64,000 nucleotides of DNA. Source: Mycolicibacterium sp. CBMA 247. Its GTDB lineage: Bacteria; Actinomycetota; Actinomycetes; Mycobacteriales; Mycobacteriaceae. The translations under genes and the position numbers were made by a program. Of this stretch, positions 7,123-15,561 are shown piece after piece; position 1 is the first letter of the stretch, and the number at the start of each line of letters is the position of its first letter. The stretch is taken from assembly GCF_009729095.1 (NCBI RefSeq), contig NZ_VTGX01000001.1:1860001-1924000 (forward strand), written 5' to 3'. Below the pieces are notes generated by a model that made no database searches, was not told where the DNA came from, and saw only the letters and a list, made by a program, of their open reading frames with translations.

Positions 7123-8637
7123 CTACGCTTCGGAGAGCCCCCACAGCGGATGACGTTCGACGCTCAGGTCGATGTTGACTGACTTGACGGCAGTGTATTC
7201 ACGCAGCGTCTCGAACGACAGTTCACGGCCGAAGCCGCTGTCGCCTCGACCACCCATCGGCATGCCGGGCGGAAGGTCGAACCAGCGATTGACCCACACG
7301 ATGCCCGCGTCGAGCTCGTCGGCCATCCTGTGCGCGCGGCGCAGGTCGCGCGTCCAGACACCCGCGGCGAGACCGTAACGAGTCGAGTTGGCACGGGCGA
7401 CGGCCTCCTCGTCGGAGCTGAACCGCTCGGCGACCGTGACCGGCCCGAACACCTCCGTGCGGGTGATGGTGGCCCGACCGTCGGGATCGGCCAGGAGTAC
7501 CGGCCGCTGGTAGAAACCGCCTGCCAGCGACGGGTCCAGGTCGAGGGGCTCCTCGCCCACGAGGACGGAAACCCCCTCGCCCCTGGCACGGTCCAGATGG
7601 CCGCGCACGAGGTCGAGCTGTAGCCGCGAGACGAGCGGACCCACCTCTGTGCCAGGGTCGGTTGCGTCGCCGACGGCGATCCGCCGCGCGACGTCGGTGA
7701 ATCGCGCCACGAACTCGTCGTGGATGTCGTCGTGAAGCAGCAGCCGGGACGACGCGATGCACGCCTCACCGTTGGCGAGGTAGATCCCCATGAGCGCGTC
7801 CTGGACCGCGATCTCGAGGTCGGCGTCCGCGGCCACAATCATGGGGCCCTTGCCACCGAGCTCCATGAGGCTCGGAGTCAGGGCGCCGGCTGCCGAGCCC
7901 AGGATGGCCTTTGCTGTCGAGGGGCCGCCGGTGAAGGTGATCTTGGCGACGTCTGGGTGCGAGACGAGCGCCGCGCCCGTCTCCGGACCTACGCCGGTCA
8001 CGATGTTGAGCACGCCCGGAGGAAGCAAGTCCGCGATCATCGCGACGAACTCGAGGATGCTCACCGACGCGTATTCAGACGGCTTCACGACGATCGTGTT
8101 GCCGCCGGCGAGCGCCGGCGCGACCTTGTTGGCGAAGGTGATGAGCGGCGAGTTCCATGACAGAACGGCCGCGACGACGCCGAGCGGCTCGCGTTTGGTG
8201 TACAGCAGCGTGTCCGGGTTCGCCAGCGGCACCTGCTCGCCGTTGAAGGCCCGGATAGCGCCCGCGTAGAACCGGAAGACCGCCTGCACGGTCGGGATAT
8301 CGGCGATGAACGCCTCTCGGATCGGGCGTCCGTTCTCGGTGGCCAGGAGTGACGCGAACCGCTCGCCGTCGGATTCGAATCGGTCGGCGATCGCGAGCAG
8401 GATCGCCTGGCGGCGGTCCAGCGTCGTCTTGCGCCAGCCCGGAAAGGCCGTCCGGGCCGCGGCTACGGCCCGCTCGACGTCGGCCGTCGAACCCTGGGGG
8501 ACGACGGCCCAAGGTGTACCCACGCTGGGATCGACGGCCTCGAAGCTGCCCGAACCCCCGACCCAGACCCCGTCGATGTACTGCAGGTAGTCCGCCTCGG
8601 GGATATAGGCGTTGCGGTGCGGGGTCCTGGTGGTCAC
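7123..8637 (-). CDS. NAD(P)+-dependent aldehyde dehydrogenase
   Basis: A 504-residue ALDH-superfamily enzyme oxidising an aldehyde to its acid. Visible are the oxyanion-stabilising Asn162 in WNSPL, the cofactor segment TIVVKPSEYAS (Lys185), FTGGPSTAK, the general base Glu259 in MELGGKGP and the nucleophile Cys293 in NGEACIASS. Full length for the family. The upstream membrane-protein gene overlaps its start by 4 bases (ATGA), and the copper amine oxidase precedes that, so it most likely oxidises the aldehyde made from the amine. Nearest by pattern are phenylacetaldehyde/betaine-aldehyde-type ALDHs, but specificity is not decidable. Confidence 0.9.
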   Translation of the reverse strand: MTTRTPHRNAYIPEADYLQYIDGVWVGGSGSFEAVDPSVGTPWAVVPQGSTADVERAVAAARTAFPGWRKTTLDRRQAILLAIADRFESDGERFASLLATENGRPIREAFIADIPTVQAVFRFYAGAIRAFNGEQVPLANPDTLLYTKREPLGVVAAVLSWNSPLITFANKVAPALAGGNTIVVKPSEYASVSILEFVAMIADLLPPGVLNIVTGVGPETGAALVSHPDVAKITFTGGPSTAKAILGSAAGALTPSLMELGGKGPMIVAADADLEIAVQDALMGIYLANGEACIASSRLLLHDDIHDEFVARFTDVARRIAVGDATDPGTEVGPLVSRLQLDLVRGHLDRARGEGVSVLVGEEPLDLDPSLAGGFYQRPVLLADPDGRATITRTEVFGPVTVAERFSSDEEAVARANSTRYGLAAGVWTRDLRRAHRMADELDAGIVWVNRWFDLPPGMPMGGRGDSGFGRELSFETLREYTAVKSVNIDLSVERHPLWGLSEA

Positions 8638-9119
8638 GCCGCCCGCCTCGAGGTCCGTCGGAGCGCGGCTCCGACTATGAGGATGAACTGCAGGCCGGCG
8701 AGCGCGATACCGATCTGCATGAGGGTGTGGGCCGCCCCGCTCGACAACAGGCCGCTCGCCGAGTCGCTCAGCGAGGCCGGGCCCATGTCCATGCCGGAGT
8801 GCCCCGCGTGCCCGGCGTCGTGTGCGGTGGCCCCGATCTCAGGCGGCATCACCACGAGGTGCGCCACGATCATCGCGAGGCTTGCTACGCCCGTTACCAG
8901 GCGCGCTTGACGCTCCCGTGGGCCGCCCTCTGGCAACGTGCACGCCAGACACAGCCCGGACAGCACGACCATTGGCACGGTCATCGCGAGCATCCTCGTC
9001 CCGGTTGCGATGAGCAACACCACGTGCACGGCGAAGCACATGACCGCGACAGTGCGGCTGGCGAGGACGACGAGATTTCGGGGCGGAGCCGCCGCGCGGG
9101 TCTGGATGCTGGTCGACAT
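8634..9119 (-). CDS. Small polytopic membrane protein with His/Met-rich loop
   Basis: A 161-residue protein with about four membrane segments (roughly 23-40, 44-60, 76-92 and 131-152). Between spans three and four is a hydrophilic loop with HDAGHAGHSGMDMG, a cluster of three His and two Met like those that bind copper in periplasmic copper-handling proteins. It is encoded between the copper amine oxidase (28 bases upstream) and the aldehyde dehydrogenase (4-base overlap), an operon-like arrangement. I infer a role in copper supply or in membrane association of the amine oxidase; no family was recognised. Confidence 0.72.
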   Translation of the reverse strand: MSTSIQTRAAAPPRNLVVLASRTVAVMCFAVHVVLLIATGTRMLAMTVPMVVLSGLCLACTLPEGGPRERQARLVTGVASLAMIVAHLVVMPPEIGATAHDAGHAGHSGMDMGPASLSDSASGLLSSGAAHTLMQIGIALAGLQFILIVGAALRRTSRRAA

Positions 9120-9147
9120 GGTCGGTCCTTCCGTGTGAGGCGATGCC

Positions 9148-11085
9148 TCAGTGGCAGTGGTCCCCGGTGGTCTCGCCTTCGTTCCGCGACCCGCAGTGGG
9201 CGGCCTTCGACGGCGGCACGTCGAGCGCCGGGTTCTTGTCGAAGAAGTTGACCGGGAGGAGATGGAAGCCGGCCACCTCGGTGGGCATGACCGGCCAGTC
9301 CTCGGCGCGCGGGATGTGCGTGACGCCGAGCGTGTGCCACAGCACGACGTCGGTGTCCTCGACAGGTCGGTTGTCCTTCGTCCAACGCGGCAGACCGTCC
9401 CCGGATCGGCTCTGGTTGGGGAAGTCACCGCTCGGCCGCATTTCGGCGGGGTCGTAGGGCGTGACCCACATGTTCCGGGTCGCGAAACCCGCGCGCTTGG
9501 CGATATAGGACGGATCCTGGGCCAGCAGCGTGGCCGAAGCCCAGCCCGGGAGGAATTTGTACCCGACGGGATTGCCCCACGCGTTGGTCTTTCCGCGGTT
9601 GACGATGGTCCAGTTGCGCGACGACTGCGGGTTGGTGTGGTCATCGCCGCTGAGCTCGCGATCGATCACGGTCCGCTTGACCCCGATCGCGTTGCCGTAC
9701 GGGTTGTCCGGGCCGACGGGCACGCCGTACGCATCGTTCTGGATCACGGTGTTCTCCCAGCCGTCGACCTCGGGATCGAGGCGGAAGGAGAAGATGTGCT
9801 GGTGGTACGTCGCCACCAGGTTGCGCGCGATCCGGGTGCCGTGCGGCGTGGCCTGCCCGACCTCGACCGAGCGGGTTTGCACGATACCCAGCAGCTTGAC
9901 CTCGACCTGGATCGAGGCATCTTGGTAGAAGTTCCAGTAGAAGCCGTAGTGGTAGTTGCCGACCGTCGCGATGAAGCTGACCACGAGACGACGCGACCGC
10001 CGCACGTCGACGGCCCCGGTCACCCAATCGGTGTGCTTCCACAGGATGCCGGCATCCTCCTCGTGGATGCAGATGGCGTTCTCGATCACGGTGGGCTCGC
10101 CGTCCTCGCCCGCGAGCACTGCGTCGAGGTACACGATCTCGCCGAGGCAGTCGCAGCCGAGCCGCAGTGAGTTGGCAAGCTTGCCGAGACCGAACTCTCC
10201 GGCGTCGAATGCGCTGCGCCAGAAGTGTTCCTTTGACGGCTCGCCGTAAGGGACCACCATCTCGGCGAGGGACGCGCGGTGCAGGACCGAGCGATACTCG
10301 TCGCCGTCCTGGTACTCGACAGAATGGAGCACGAGGCCTTCGAGGGGGTGCCAGTTGATGCGGAAGCGCCACTTCTGCCAGGTGAGCTCGCGGCCCTCGA
10401 TCGCGAACCCGACGCCCTCGGGCTGGATGATCTCAAGCGGAGCGACATCGGTGCGCATGGGTTGATTCGCCTCAGGCGTGTAGTTGGCGAGCTCGGTGTT
10501 CATCGGTCGGACACCGAAGTCGTAAACTTCCAGCACTTCTTGCGCAACAAGATCGACGACGGCGATGACGCCCTCGATCGGGTGTGCGTAGCCGTTGTCT
10601 TCCCTGAATTCGCGGTAGTACGAGACCGATCCGGCAACCCGGCGGCCGTCGACATCGACATCGATCACGCCGGGGACTGCCATGTTGCCGACACCCCACG
10701 GATCGATCTGCACCTTGTCGAGGTCGGTGATTCCCCGCTTGGCGAGGGCCTCGATGTAGCGCTGGTCCTTCTTGATCAGGTCTGGCGCAGTGTCGAATTC
10801 TTCAAGGAGCATTGGCGCCGCGCCGTCGGTGACAGGTACGGACGAGACGAGACACTCGGCATCGAGGTCGACGACGAGATCGTGCGTGGCGCCCGTCGCC
10901 CGGTCGACCAGCAGCACCCGCGCCCGCCGGGCGACCTCCGCGCCCCCGCGGAGCGCCCGCTTGTCGGGCTCGTCGGTGTAGACGGCGGCGAAGCCGGGTC
11001 GCTCGGCGACCTCCTCACGGCGGACTATGGCGGCGACTCGACGGATCTCGTCAGCTGTCAAGGAGTCGAAGAGGGGGTGGCGCAT
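9148..11085 (-). CDS. Copper amine oxidase (TPQ-dependent primary amine oxidase)
   Basis: A 645-residue enzyme that oxidises a primary amine to aldehyde, ammonia and H2O2. Compared with the Arthrobacter amine oxidase, the catalytic base is Asp294 in SAFDAGEFG, the topaquinone precursor is Tyr378 in TVGNYHY, and the copper ligands are His428 and His430 (YHQH) plus His590 (VTHIPR). The residue after the cofactor Tyr is His, where the family usually has Asp or Glu. There is no signal peptide. I chose the ATG at 11085, preceded by AAAGGA, over an ATG-rich extension. Clustered with an aldehyde dehydrogenase and amine permease. Arylalkylamines are plausible substrates, but this is inference. Confidence 0.93.
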   Translation of the reverse strand: MRHPLFDSLTADEIRRVAAIVRREEVAERPGFAAVYTDEPDKRALRGGAEVARRARVLLVDRATGATHDLVVDLDAECLVSSVPVTDGAAPMLLEEFDTAPDLIKKDQRYIEALAKRGITDLDKVQIDPWGVGNMAVPGVIDVDVDGRRVAGSVSYYREFREDNGYAHPIEGVIAVVDLVAQEVLEVYDFGVRPMNTELANYTPEANQPMRTDVAPLEIIQPEGVGFAIEGRELTWQKWRFRINWHPLEGLVLHSVEYQDGDEYRSVLHRASLAEMVVPYGEPSKEHFWRSAFDAGEFGLGKLANSLRLGCDCLGEIVYLDAVLAGEDGEPTVIENAICIHEEDAGILWKHTDWVTGAVDVRRSRRLVVSFIATVGNYHYGFYWNFYQDASIQVEVKLLGIVQTRSVEVGQATPHGTRIARNLVATYHQHIFSFRLDPEVDGWENTVIQNDAYGVPVGPDNPYGNAIGVKRTVIDRELSGDDHTNPQSSRNWTIVNRGKTNAWGNPVGYKFLPGWASATLLAQDPSYIAKRAGFATRNMWVTPYDPAEMRPSGDFPNQSRSGDGLPRWTKDNRPVEDTDVVLWHTLGVTHIPRAEDWPVMPTEVAGFHLLPVNFFDKNPALDVPPSKAAHCGSRNEGETTGDHCH

Positions 11086-11177
11086 GGGATTTCCTTTCAT
11101 CACACGCGGTCGACTGGGATGACCTCGGTGGGTGACTGTCAGCTAAGCACCGCGACGATGTGTGCGGTCGAGAGCGT

Positions 11178-11190
11178 TTCGCTCAACGAG
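11178..11190. promoter_or_regulatory. Candidate operator TTCGC-TCA-ACGAG upstream of amine oxidase
   Basis: Lies 93 bp upstream of the amine oxidase start in a 180-bp intergenic region. The 13-mer CGTTTCGCTCAAC here (11175-11187) recurs exactly at 14570-14582 upstream of the EamA gene. The same segment also contains a GAGCG-TTT-CGCTC hairpin. Part of the repeated TTCGC-TCA-GCGAA family in this cluster. Confidence 0.4.
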
Positions 11191-11265
11191 CCTTCGCGAT
11201 CTCCCCGGACGACCACGGCGGCACCACGAGGATGACCGCGCCCGGCCGCAACGGGATCGGTTCGC

Positions 11266-12075
11266 CTAGGCCCGGAGCCCGGCGAGGAATCGCGTGATCT
11301 CGACTGCCACCGGCTCCGGCAGCTGCTCGAGCATCGGGATCATGCCGCCCTCGATGATCGCCACCTCGACGCTCGGGGCGCCGGTGAGCGCTTGGCGTAT
11401 CGGTTCGAGGTCGGGGAAGCAGAACGGGTCGGCATCCCCTCCGAGGATCAGTACTGGCGCCGACACCCGGCCGATGCGGTGCTCCATGACGTACCGCGCG
11501 CACGCGAGGTGGCCCTCGAGCGGGTCGACCCCGGGCGCCAACGCGTCCCGGATGAATCGGTTGAGGATGTCCGGACGATCCTTGGGGTAGTACGGGGCCC
11601 GCTGCGCCCACCACGTAACGAGATGGGCACCGTCGACGTCCGTCTCGGCGTCGTCGACCCCGGGACCGCCGGCGTGGTGGGCCCGGTACTCCGGTCCCGT
11701 GAAGGCCGGCGACGAAAGGATCACCGCCTCGACCCGGCTCGGTGCGTCTGCCGCGGCCTCGACTGCCACGACGGCCCCCGTGTGGTGGCCCAGCAAAACG
11801 AACCGGTCGAGGCCCAGGGAGTCGGCCAGGGCGAGGACACCCGAGGCGTACTGCTGGATCGTTTGCGGTCCCTGCGGTTTGGCGGACTGCCCGAACCCGT
11901 ACATGTCCATCGCGACGATGCGGTGGTGCGGGCCGAGGAGCGGTAGCAGCTCGGCGAACTCATCATGTGAGCGCGGCGTCTGGTGCAGCGCAATCACCGG
12001 GATCCCGCCGCTCCCGGCCTCGGCGTAATGCAGCTGCCCAAGCGGGGTGTCGGCGTACCCGAAGCGAACGGTCAC
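11266..12075 (-). CDS. Alpha/beta-hydrolase-fold protein with degenerate catalytic triad
   Basis: A 269-residue protein with the alpha/beta hydrolase layout. The usual HG oxyanion motif is HQTPRS (31-36). The nucleophile elbow is GHHTG, with His98 where Ser, Cys or Asp is expected. The acid region LGGDADP keeps Asp214/216. The usual catalytic His in the final GGH motif is Met245 (GGMIPMLE). So two of three triad positions are not canonical. GTG start 22 bases after the permease gene, in the amine oxidation series. It may be a non-hydrolytic member (dioxygenase-like, carbinolamine-handling or binding protein) or use other residues. The fold is clear; the function is not. Confidence 0.8.
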   Translation of the reverse strand: MTVRFGYADTPLGQLHYAEAGSGGIPVIALHQTPRSHDEFAELLPLLGPHHRIVAMDMYGFGQSAKPQGPQTIQQYASGVLALADSLGLDRFVLLGHHTGAVVAVEAAADAPSRVEAVILSSPAFTGPEYRAHHAGGPGVDDAETDVDGAHLVTWWAQRAPYYPKDRPDILNRFIRDALAPGVDPLEGHLACARYVMEHRIGRVSAPVLILGGDADPFCFPDLEPIRQALTGAPSVEVAIIEGGMIPMLEQLPEPVAVEITRFLAGLRA

Positions 12076-12097
12076 GGCGGCCGCACGACCGCCAGCG

Positions 12098-13546
12098 TCA
12101 GTCGACAAGGGTCCACCCCATGTTCTGGTAGACCTCCGGGCGCGCCTTCCGCGCGTGTAGGGCCACTGCGAACGCGACCACGACGGTGAGAATATGCAGG
12201 TAGGGCAGGCTGTTGATAACTGTGGAGTCCGTCCCGGTGATGAGCTTGAAGTTCGAAAGCGCGAAGTAGGTGATCGCACCGAAGCCGATCATTGCCAGCC
12301 CCGGGGCAACCGTGTAAGCCCAACCGAACGAGCCCTGGCGTGCGAAGAACACGACCACCGCGAGCGACGTCGTGGTGATGAGCACCATGAGACCGACAGC
12401 CCCGAAGCCGGTCAGCGCCGACACGAGGTTGGTCAGCGGATCGAGCCCTGCAATGGCGAAGCAGATGACCACGAGCGCCTCGACGACGAAGCCGGCGACG
12501 CCGGCTACGGTCGGCGACTGGAACTGCGGATGCAGCGTCCGCAGCGGGCGCGGCAGAAACCCGTCGCGGCTCAGCGCGAACATGTACCGCGACGCCGCGT
12601 TGTGGAACGCCAACATGCCGGCGAAACAACTCGTCACGATCAGGATCTCCAGGATGCTGGTCCACGCCGATCCCACGAACTGGTCGCTCAGATCGAACGC
12701 GAAGGTGCCGGGGCTCTCGCTCGCGGCGGCGACGGCGCCGTCCGAGCTGGCCAGGAATGCCCACGACGTGAGGACGAAGAACAGACCGATGCACGCCATC
12801 GCGATGTAGGTGGCTCGGGGGACCGTCCGCTCGGGGTCGCGTGCCTCCTCGGCGTAGATCGCCGTACCTTCGAACCCCTGGTAGCACGAGAACGCGAAGA
12901 TCATGCCCACCCCGACCACGCCCGGGGCGAATACGTACCCGGGACTGAACGAACTCGCCGGCAGGCTGCCCAAGCCGTTCTGCGCGATGATCGCGACGTC
13001 CAGCACGAGCAGGACGACGAGCTCGAGCACAAGGGCGACGCCGAGCACTCCGGCGGCCAGCGTGATCTTGAAGTAGCCGAGGATGAACGCCACCACAAGG
13101 CCGATCAGCGTGTAGATCCACCACGGCAGGTCGATGCCGGTGAATTTGTTGACGCTGCCGGAGGCGAAGAAACCCATCGCGCCACCGGTGGCCGAGGCGA
13201 GCGCAAGGTAGGCGGTCGTGGCGATGTAGGCACCCGCGAGGCCCACCGAGCGACCGAGACCACGGACGATGTAGGCGAAGAACGCCCCCGCGTTGCGGAC
13301 ATACGGCACCATCCGGGTGAAGCCGACGGCGAACAGCATCATCACCGCCATGACGAACACATACATTCCCGGCGTGCCGACTCCGACGCCGAGACCGATG
13401 GCCAGGGGAAGAATCGCGACGGCCCCTCCCGCCGGGGCCACGGTCGCCATGACCATGAACACGATGTGCGCGACGTTCAGGCTGCCCTGTGCAAGCTCTG
13501 TCTTCCCATGCGTCGGCGATCGCCCGGTATCTACTCGTTCTGCCAT
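12098..13546 (-). CDS. APC-family amino acid/amine permease
   Basis: A 482-residue membrane protein with about 12 spans. The opening VAHIVFMVMATVAPAGGAVAI matches the substrate-binding unwound helix 1 of amino acid-polyamine-cation transporters, and YQGFEGTAIYAEEARDPERTVPRA is the helix 6 region typical of the family. It is encoded just upstream of the degenerate hydrolase (22 bases) and copper amine oxidase, so it probably imports the amine that the oxidase consumes. ATG start with GGAGAG upstream. Confidence 0.87.
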   Translation of the reverse strand: MAERVDTGRSPTHGKTELAQGSLNVAHIVFMVMATVAPAGGAVAILPLAIGLGVGVGTPGMYVFVMAVMMLFAVGFTRMVPYVRNAGAFFAYIVRGLGRSVGLAGAYIATTAYLALASATGGAMGFFASGSVNKFTGIDLPWWIYTLIGLVVAFILGYFKITLAAGVLGVALVLELVVLLVLDVAIIAQNGLGSLPASSFSPGYVFAPGVVGVGMIFAFSCYQGFEGTAIYAEEARDPERTVPRATYIAMACIGLFFVLTSWAFLASSDGAVAAASESPGTFAFDLSDQFVGSAWTSILEILIVTSCFAGMLAFHNAASRYMFALSRDGFLPRPLRTLHPQFQSPTVAGVAGFVVEALVVICFAIAGLDPLTNLVSALTGFGAVGLMVLITTTSLAVVVFFARQGSFGWAYTVAPGLAMIGFGAITYFALSNFKLITGTDSTVINSLPYLHILTVVVAFAVALHARKARPEVYQNMGWTLVD

Positions 13547-13648
13547 GGGAGAACTCCTCTCCTCGGACGGCCGCGGGCCGTAGGGGTAAACAGTGCGTCG
13601 ATCAGCGGACAGTGTGCGGAGAAGTTCCCGGCGTGGCCAATGTCACGG

Positions 13649-13661
13649 TTCGCTCAGCGAC
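13649..13661. promoter_or_regulatory. Candidate operator TTCGC-TCA-GCGAC upstream of APC permease
   Basis: A near-perfect dyad about 100 bp upstream of the permease start, in the 131-bp gap to the EamA gene. It is the closest match to the TTCGC-TCA-GCGAA pattern also seen at 3767, 11178 and 14573. No promoter elements are clear. Confidence 0.4.
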
Positions 13662-13677
13662 ACGCTCCGGTCACGCT

Positions 13678-14514
13678 TCACCCGAGCGCGAGCAGCGCGA
13701 CACCGGCGAAGGCGACGACTGCACCGATCTGCTGCACCCGCTGCATGCGCTCGCGTAGCACCCAGAATGCAAGCAACACCGTGACGATGGGATACAGCGA
13801 CGCCACGACTCCCACCAGGCTCACCAGCCCCAGCGTCATTGCGTATGCGAGCAGCAGGATCCCAGACACGTCGATCGCGCCGATCGCGAGGGTCACCAGG
13901 GCGAGCCACAGGCGTGGGACCTCAGCAAACGCATGTCGGTGATGCAGCAGGGCTGGGACGGTCAAGACCACCACCGTGAGCTTCAGGATCAGCACCGTCC
14001 ACGCGACGCCACCCGGTGCCGCCTCGGCGATGAACACCGTGGCGGACCCGAAGCCGGCGCCTGCGATGACGGCGAGCACGATGGACCGTCCGGCGACCTG
14101 CCCGGAAAGCTCGGGTCCAGAGGCCAGCACCACGCCCGCGATGCCGAGCGCCGCTCCCCCGAGGGCAAGGCGCGACGGCGCCTCACCGAGGAGGGCGATC
14201 CCCCACAGGACCGGGACCAGCACGCCGAGAGCGCTGATGGGCGCCACGACACCCATCGTCCCGACCGCGAGAGCCGAGTAGAACGAGACCAGACCCAGCA
14301 CCATGCAGACTCCGGCGCCAACCGCCCACATCAAATCGACTGGGTGCTCACTGCCGGGCTGGGTCACAAGGACGACCCCGACGGCAACCGCGAGCCCCGC
14401 CGACTGCGAGACAGCGACGACGACGACCGCTGGCAGGCGTCGACTTGCGACGCCGCCCAAGAAGTCCGCGCAACCGCCGCACGCCGACGCGAGCAACGCG
14501 AACAGCACCGCCAT
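13678..14514 (-). CDS. EamA/DMT-family transporter
   Basis: A 278-residue protein with ten predicted membrane spans, arranged as two five-span EamA repeats (about 1-135 and 145-278). Segments such as SALAVGTMGVVAPISALGVLVPVLWG and SLYPIVTVLLAFWVLRERMQR are typical of the drug/metabolite transporter superfamily. The ATG at 14514 follows an AGGAGGT ribosome binding site by 4 bases and is preferred over an upstream GTG. It sits between the permease and the hydratase genes and may export a metabolite. Substrate unknown. Confidence 0.82.
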   Translation of the reverse strand: MAVLFALLASACGGCADFLGGVASRRLPAVVVVAVSQSAGLAVAVGVVLVTQPGSEHPVDLMWAVGAGVCMVLGLVSFYSALAVGTMGVVAPISALGVLVPVLWGIALLGEAPSRLALGGAALGIAGVVLASGPELSGQVAGRSIVLAVIAGAGFGSATVFIAEAAPGGVAWTVLILKLTVVVLTVPALLHHRHAFAEVPRLWLALVTLAIGAIDVSGILLLAYAMTLGLVSLVGVVASLYPIVTVLLAFWVLRERMQRVQQIGAVVAFAGVALLALG

Positions 14515-14572
14515 GTCCACCTCCTGCACCGGTGATCATGGCCGACCGCCAGGATCCACGAGTCCACACCGT

Positions 14573-14585
14573 TTCGCTCAACAGA
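14573..14585. promoter_or_regulatory. Candidate operator half-site TTCGC-TCA-AC upstream of EamA gene
   Basis: Lies 59 bp before the EamA start. It shares the exact 13-mer CGTTTCGCTCAAC with the amine oxidase upstream region but has lost the right arm of the dyad. The rest of the 258-bp gap 14515-14772 shows no gene. Confidence 0.35.
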
Positions 14586-14772
14586 ACGCCGAAATCGGCA
14601 GGCCACATCGACGTCCTCACGACGACGCAGCCGAGCGCGAGCGGTGGACGACAAGCGCGTCGGACACCGCGGTGGATCAGATCCTCGGCAGTGCACTCCC
14701 GCTGCGGGCCCCCGCGTCCAGGTCCTTGTGGCGAGCACCCTCGACGGCGCGACCGCCCGGCTCAGATGAGGG

Positions 14773-15561
14773 TCAGGCGAAGTCGACCGAGACCGACCCG
14801 AGACCGCGCAGCGTCGCGCTCACGCGTTGGCCGGCCATGACTGAACGCATAGGGCCGAGGGCCCCTGACAGAACGACCTGTCCCGCACGCAGCGGCTCGC
14901 CGAACTCGCGCGCCGTCTGTGCCAGCCACACGACCGCCTCGACCGGGTCGCCGAGACACGCGGCACCGTTGCCCTCCGAGACCTGCTCCCCGTCGATCAA
15001 TAGCGTCATCTCGACCGCATCCGGCGCGACCTCGTCGAGGGTCACGCGGCGCGAACCGAGTACGTAGGCGCCTGCCGACGCGTTGTCGGCCACGGTGTCG
15101 CCGAAGCTGATGTCCCAGTCCCGGATACGGCTGCCACAGACCTCGAGAGCCGCGACGACGTAGCCGGTCGCCGCCCGCACCTGTGCGGCATCGAGCGGAC
15201 CGTCGTCGAGGTCCTCCGCAAGCACGAACGCGATCTCGGCCTCGACCCGGGGCTGCATGATGTGCCTCGTCGTGATGGTGTCGCCGCTGCGGTAGGCCAT
15301 CGAGTCCAGCAGCACGCCGAAGTCCGGCCGGTCCACGCCGAGCTGCTGCTGCACCGCAGGCGACGTGAGCCCGATCTTGCGGCCGACGACCTTCGCGCCG
15401 CGGTCGACCCGGCGCGCCGTGATGGCGTCTTGGACGGCATAGGCGGCGGCGAGGTCGTCGCGGCCGATCAGGTCACGGACCGGGTCGCACGGTTCTCCGG
15501 TGACTGCTGCGTGCTCGAGCCGGCGCGCGGCAGCGTCGATGGTCTCCTGGTTGACGGTCAC
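14773..15561 (-). CDS. 2-hydroxypenta-2,4-dienoate hydratase (2-keto-4-pentenoate hydratase)
   Basis: A 262-residue enzyme of the MhpD/BphE/CarD group that adds water to 2-hydroxypenta-2,4-dienoate to give 4-hydroxy-2-oxovalerate. VVGRKIGLTSPAVQQQLGVDRPDFG near 60-82, RVEAEIAF with the metal-binding Glu residues, and SAGAYVLG are family hallmarks. GTG start with GAAGG 7 bases upstream. It is the expected next step after the extradiol dioxygenase and C-C hydrolase at 557-2404, although encoded 11 kb away. Partner aldolase and acylating acetaldehyde dehydrogenase are not in the window. Confidence 0.9.
   Translation of the reverse strand: MTVNQETIDAAARRLEHAAVTGEPCDPVRDLIGRDDLAAAYAVQDAITARRVDRGAKVVGRKIGLTSPAVQQQLGVDRPDFGVLLDSMAYRSGDTITTRHIMQPRVEAEIAFVLAEDLDDGPLDAAQVRAATGYVVAALEVCGSRIRDWDISFGDTVADNASAGAYVLGSRRVTLDEVAPDAVEMTLLIDGEQVSEGNGAACLGDPVEAVVWLAQTAREFGEPLRAGQVVLSGALGPMRSVMAGQRVSATLRGLGSVSVDFA

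Noticed and set aside
12194..13942. 582-codon rightward frame opposite the APC permease
   Set aside because: Composition is a run of Arg, Asp, Glu and His typical of the complement of a membrane protein; no domain.
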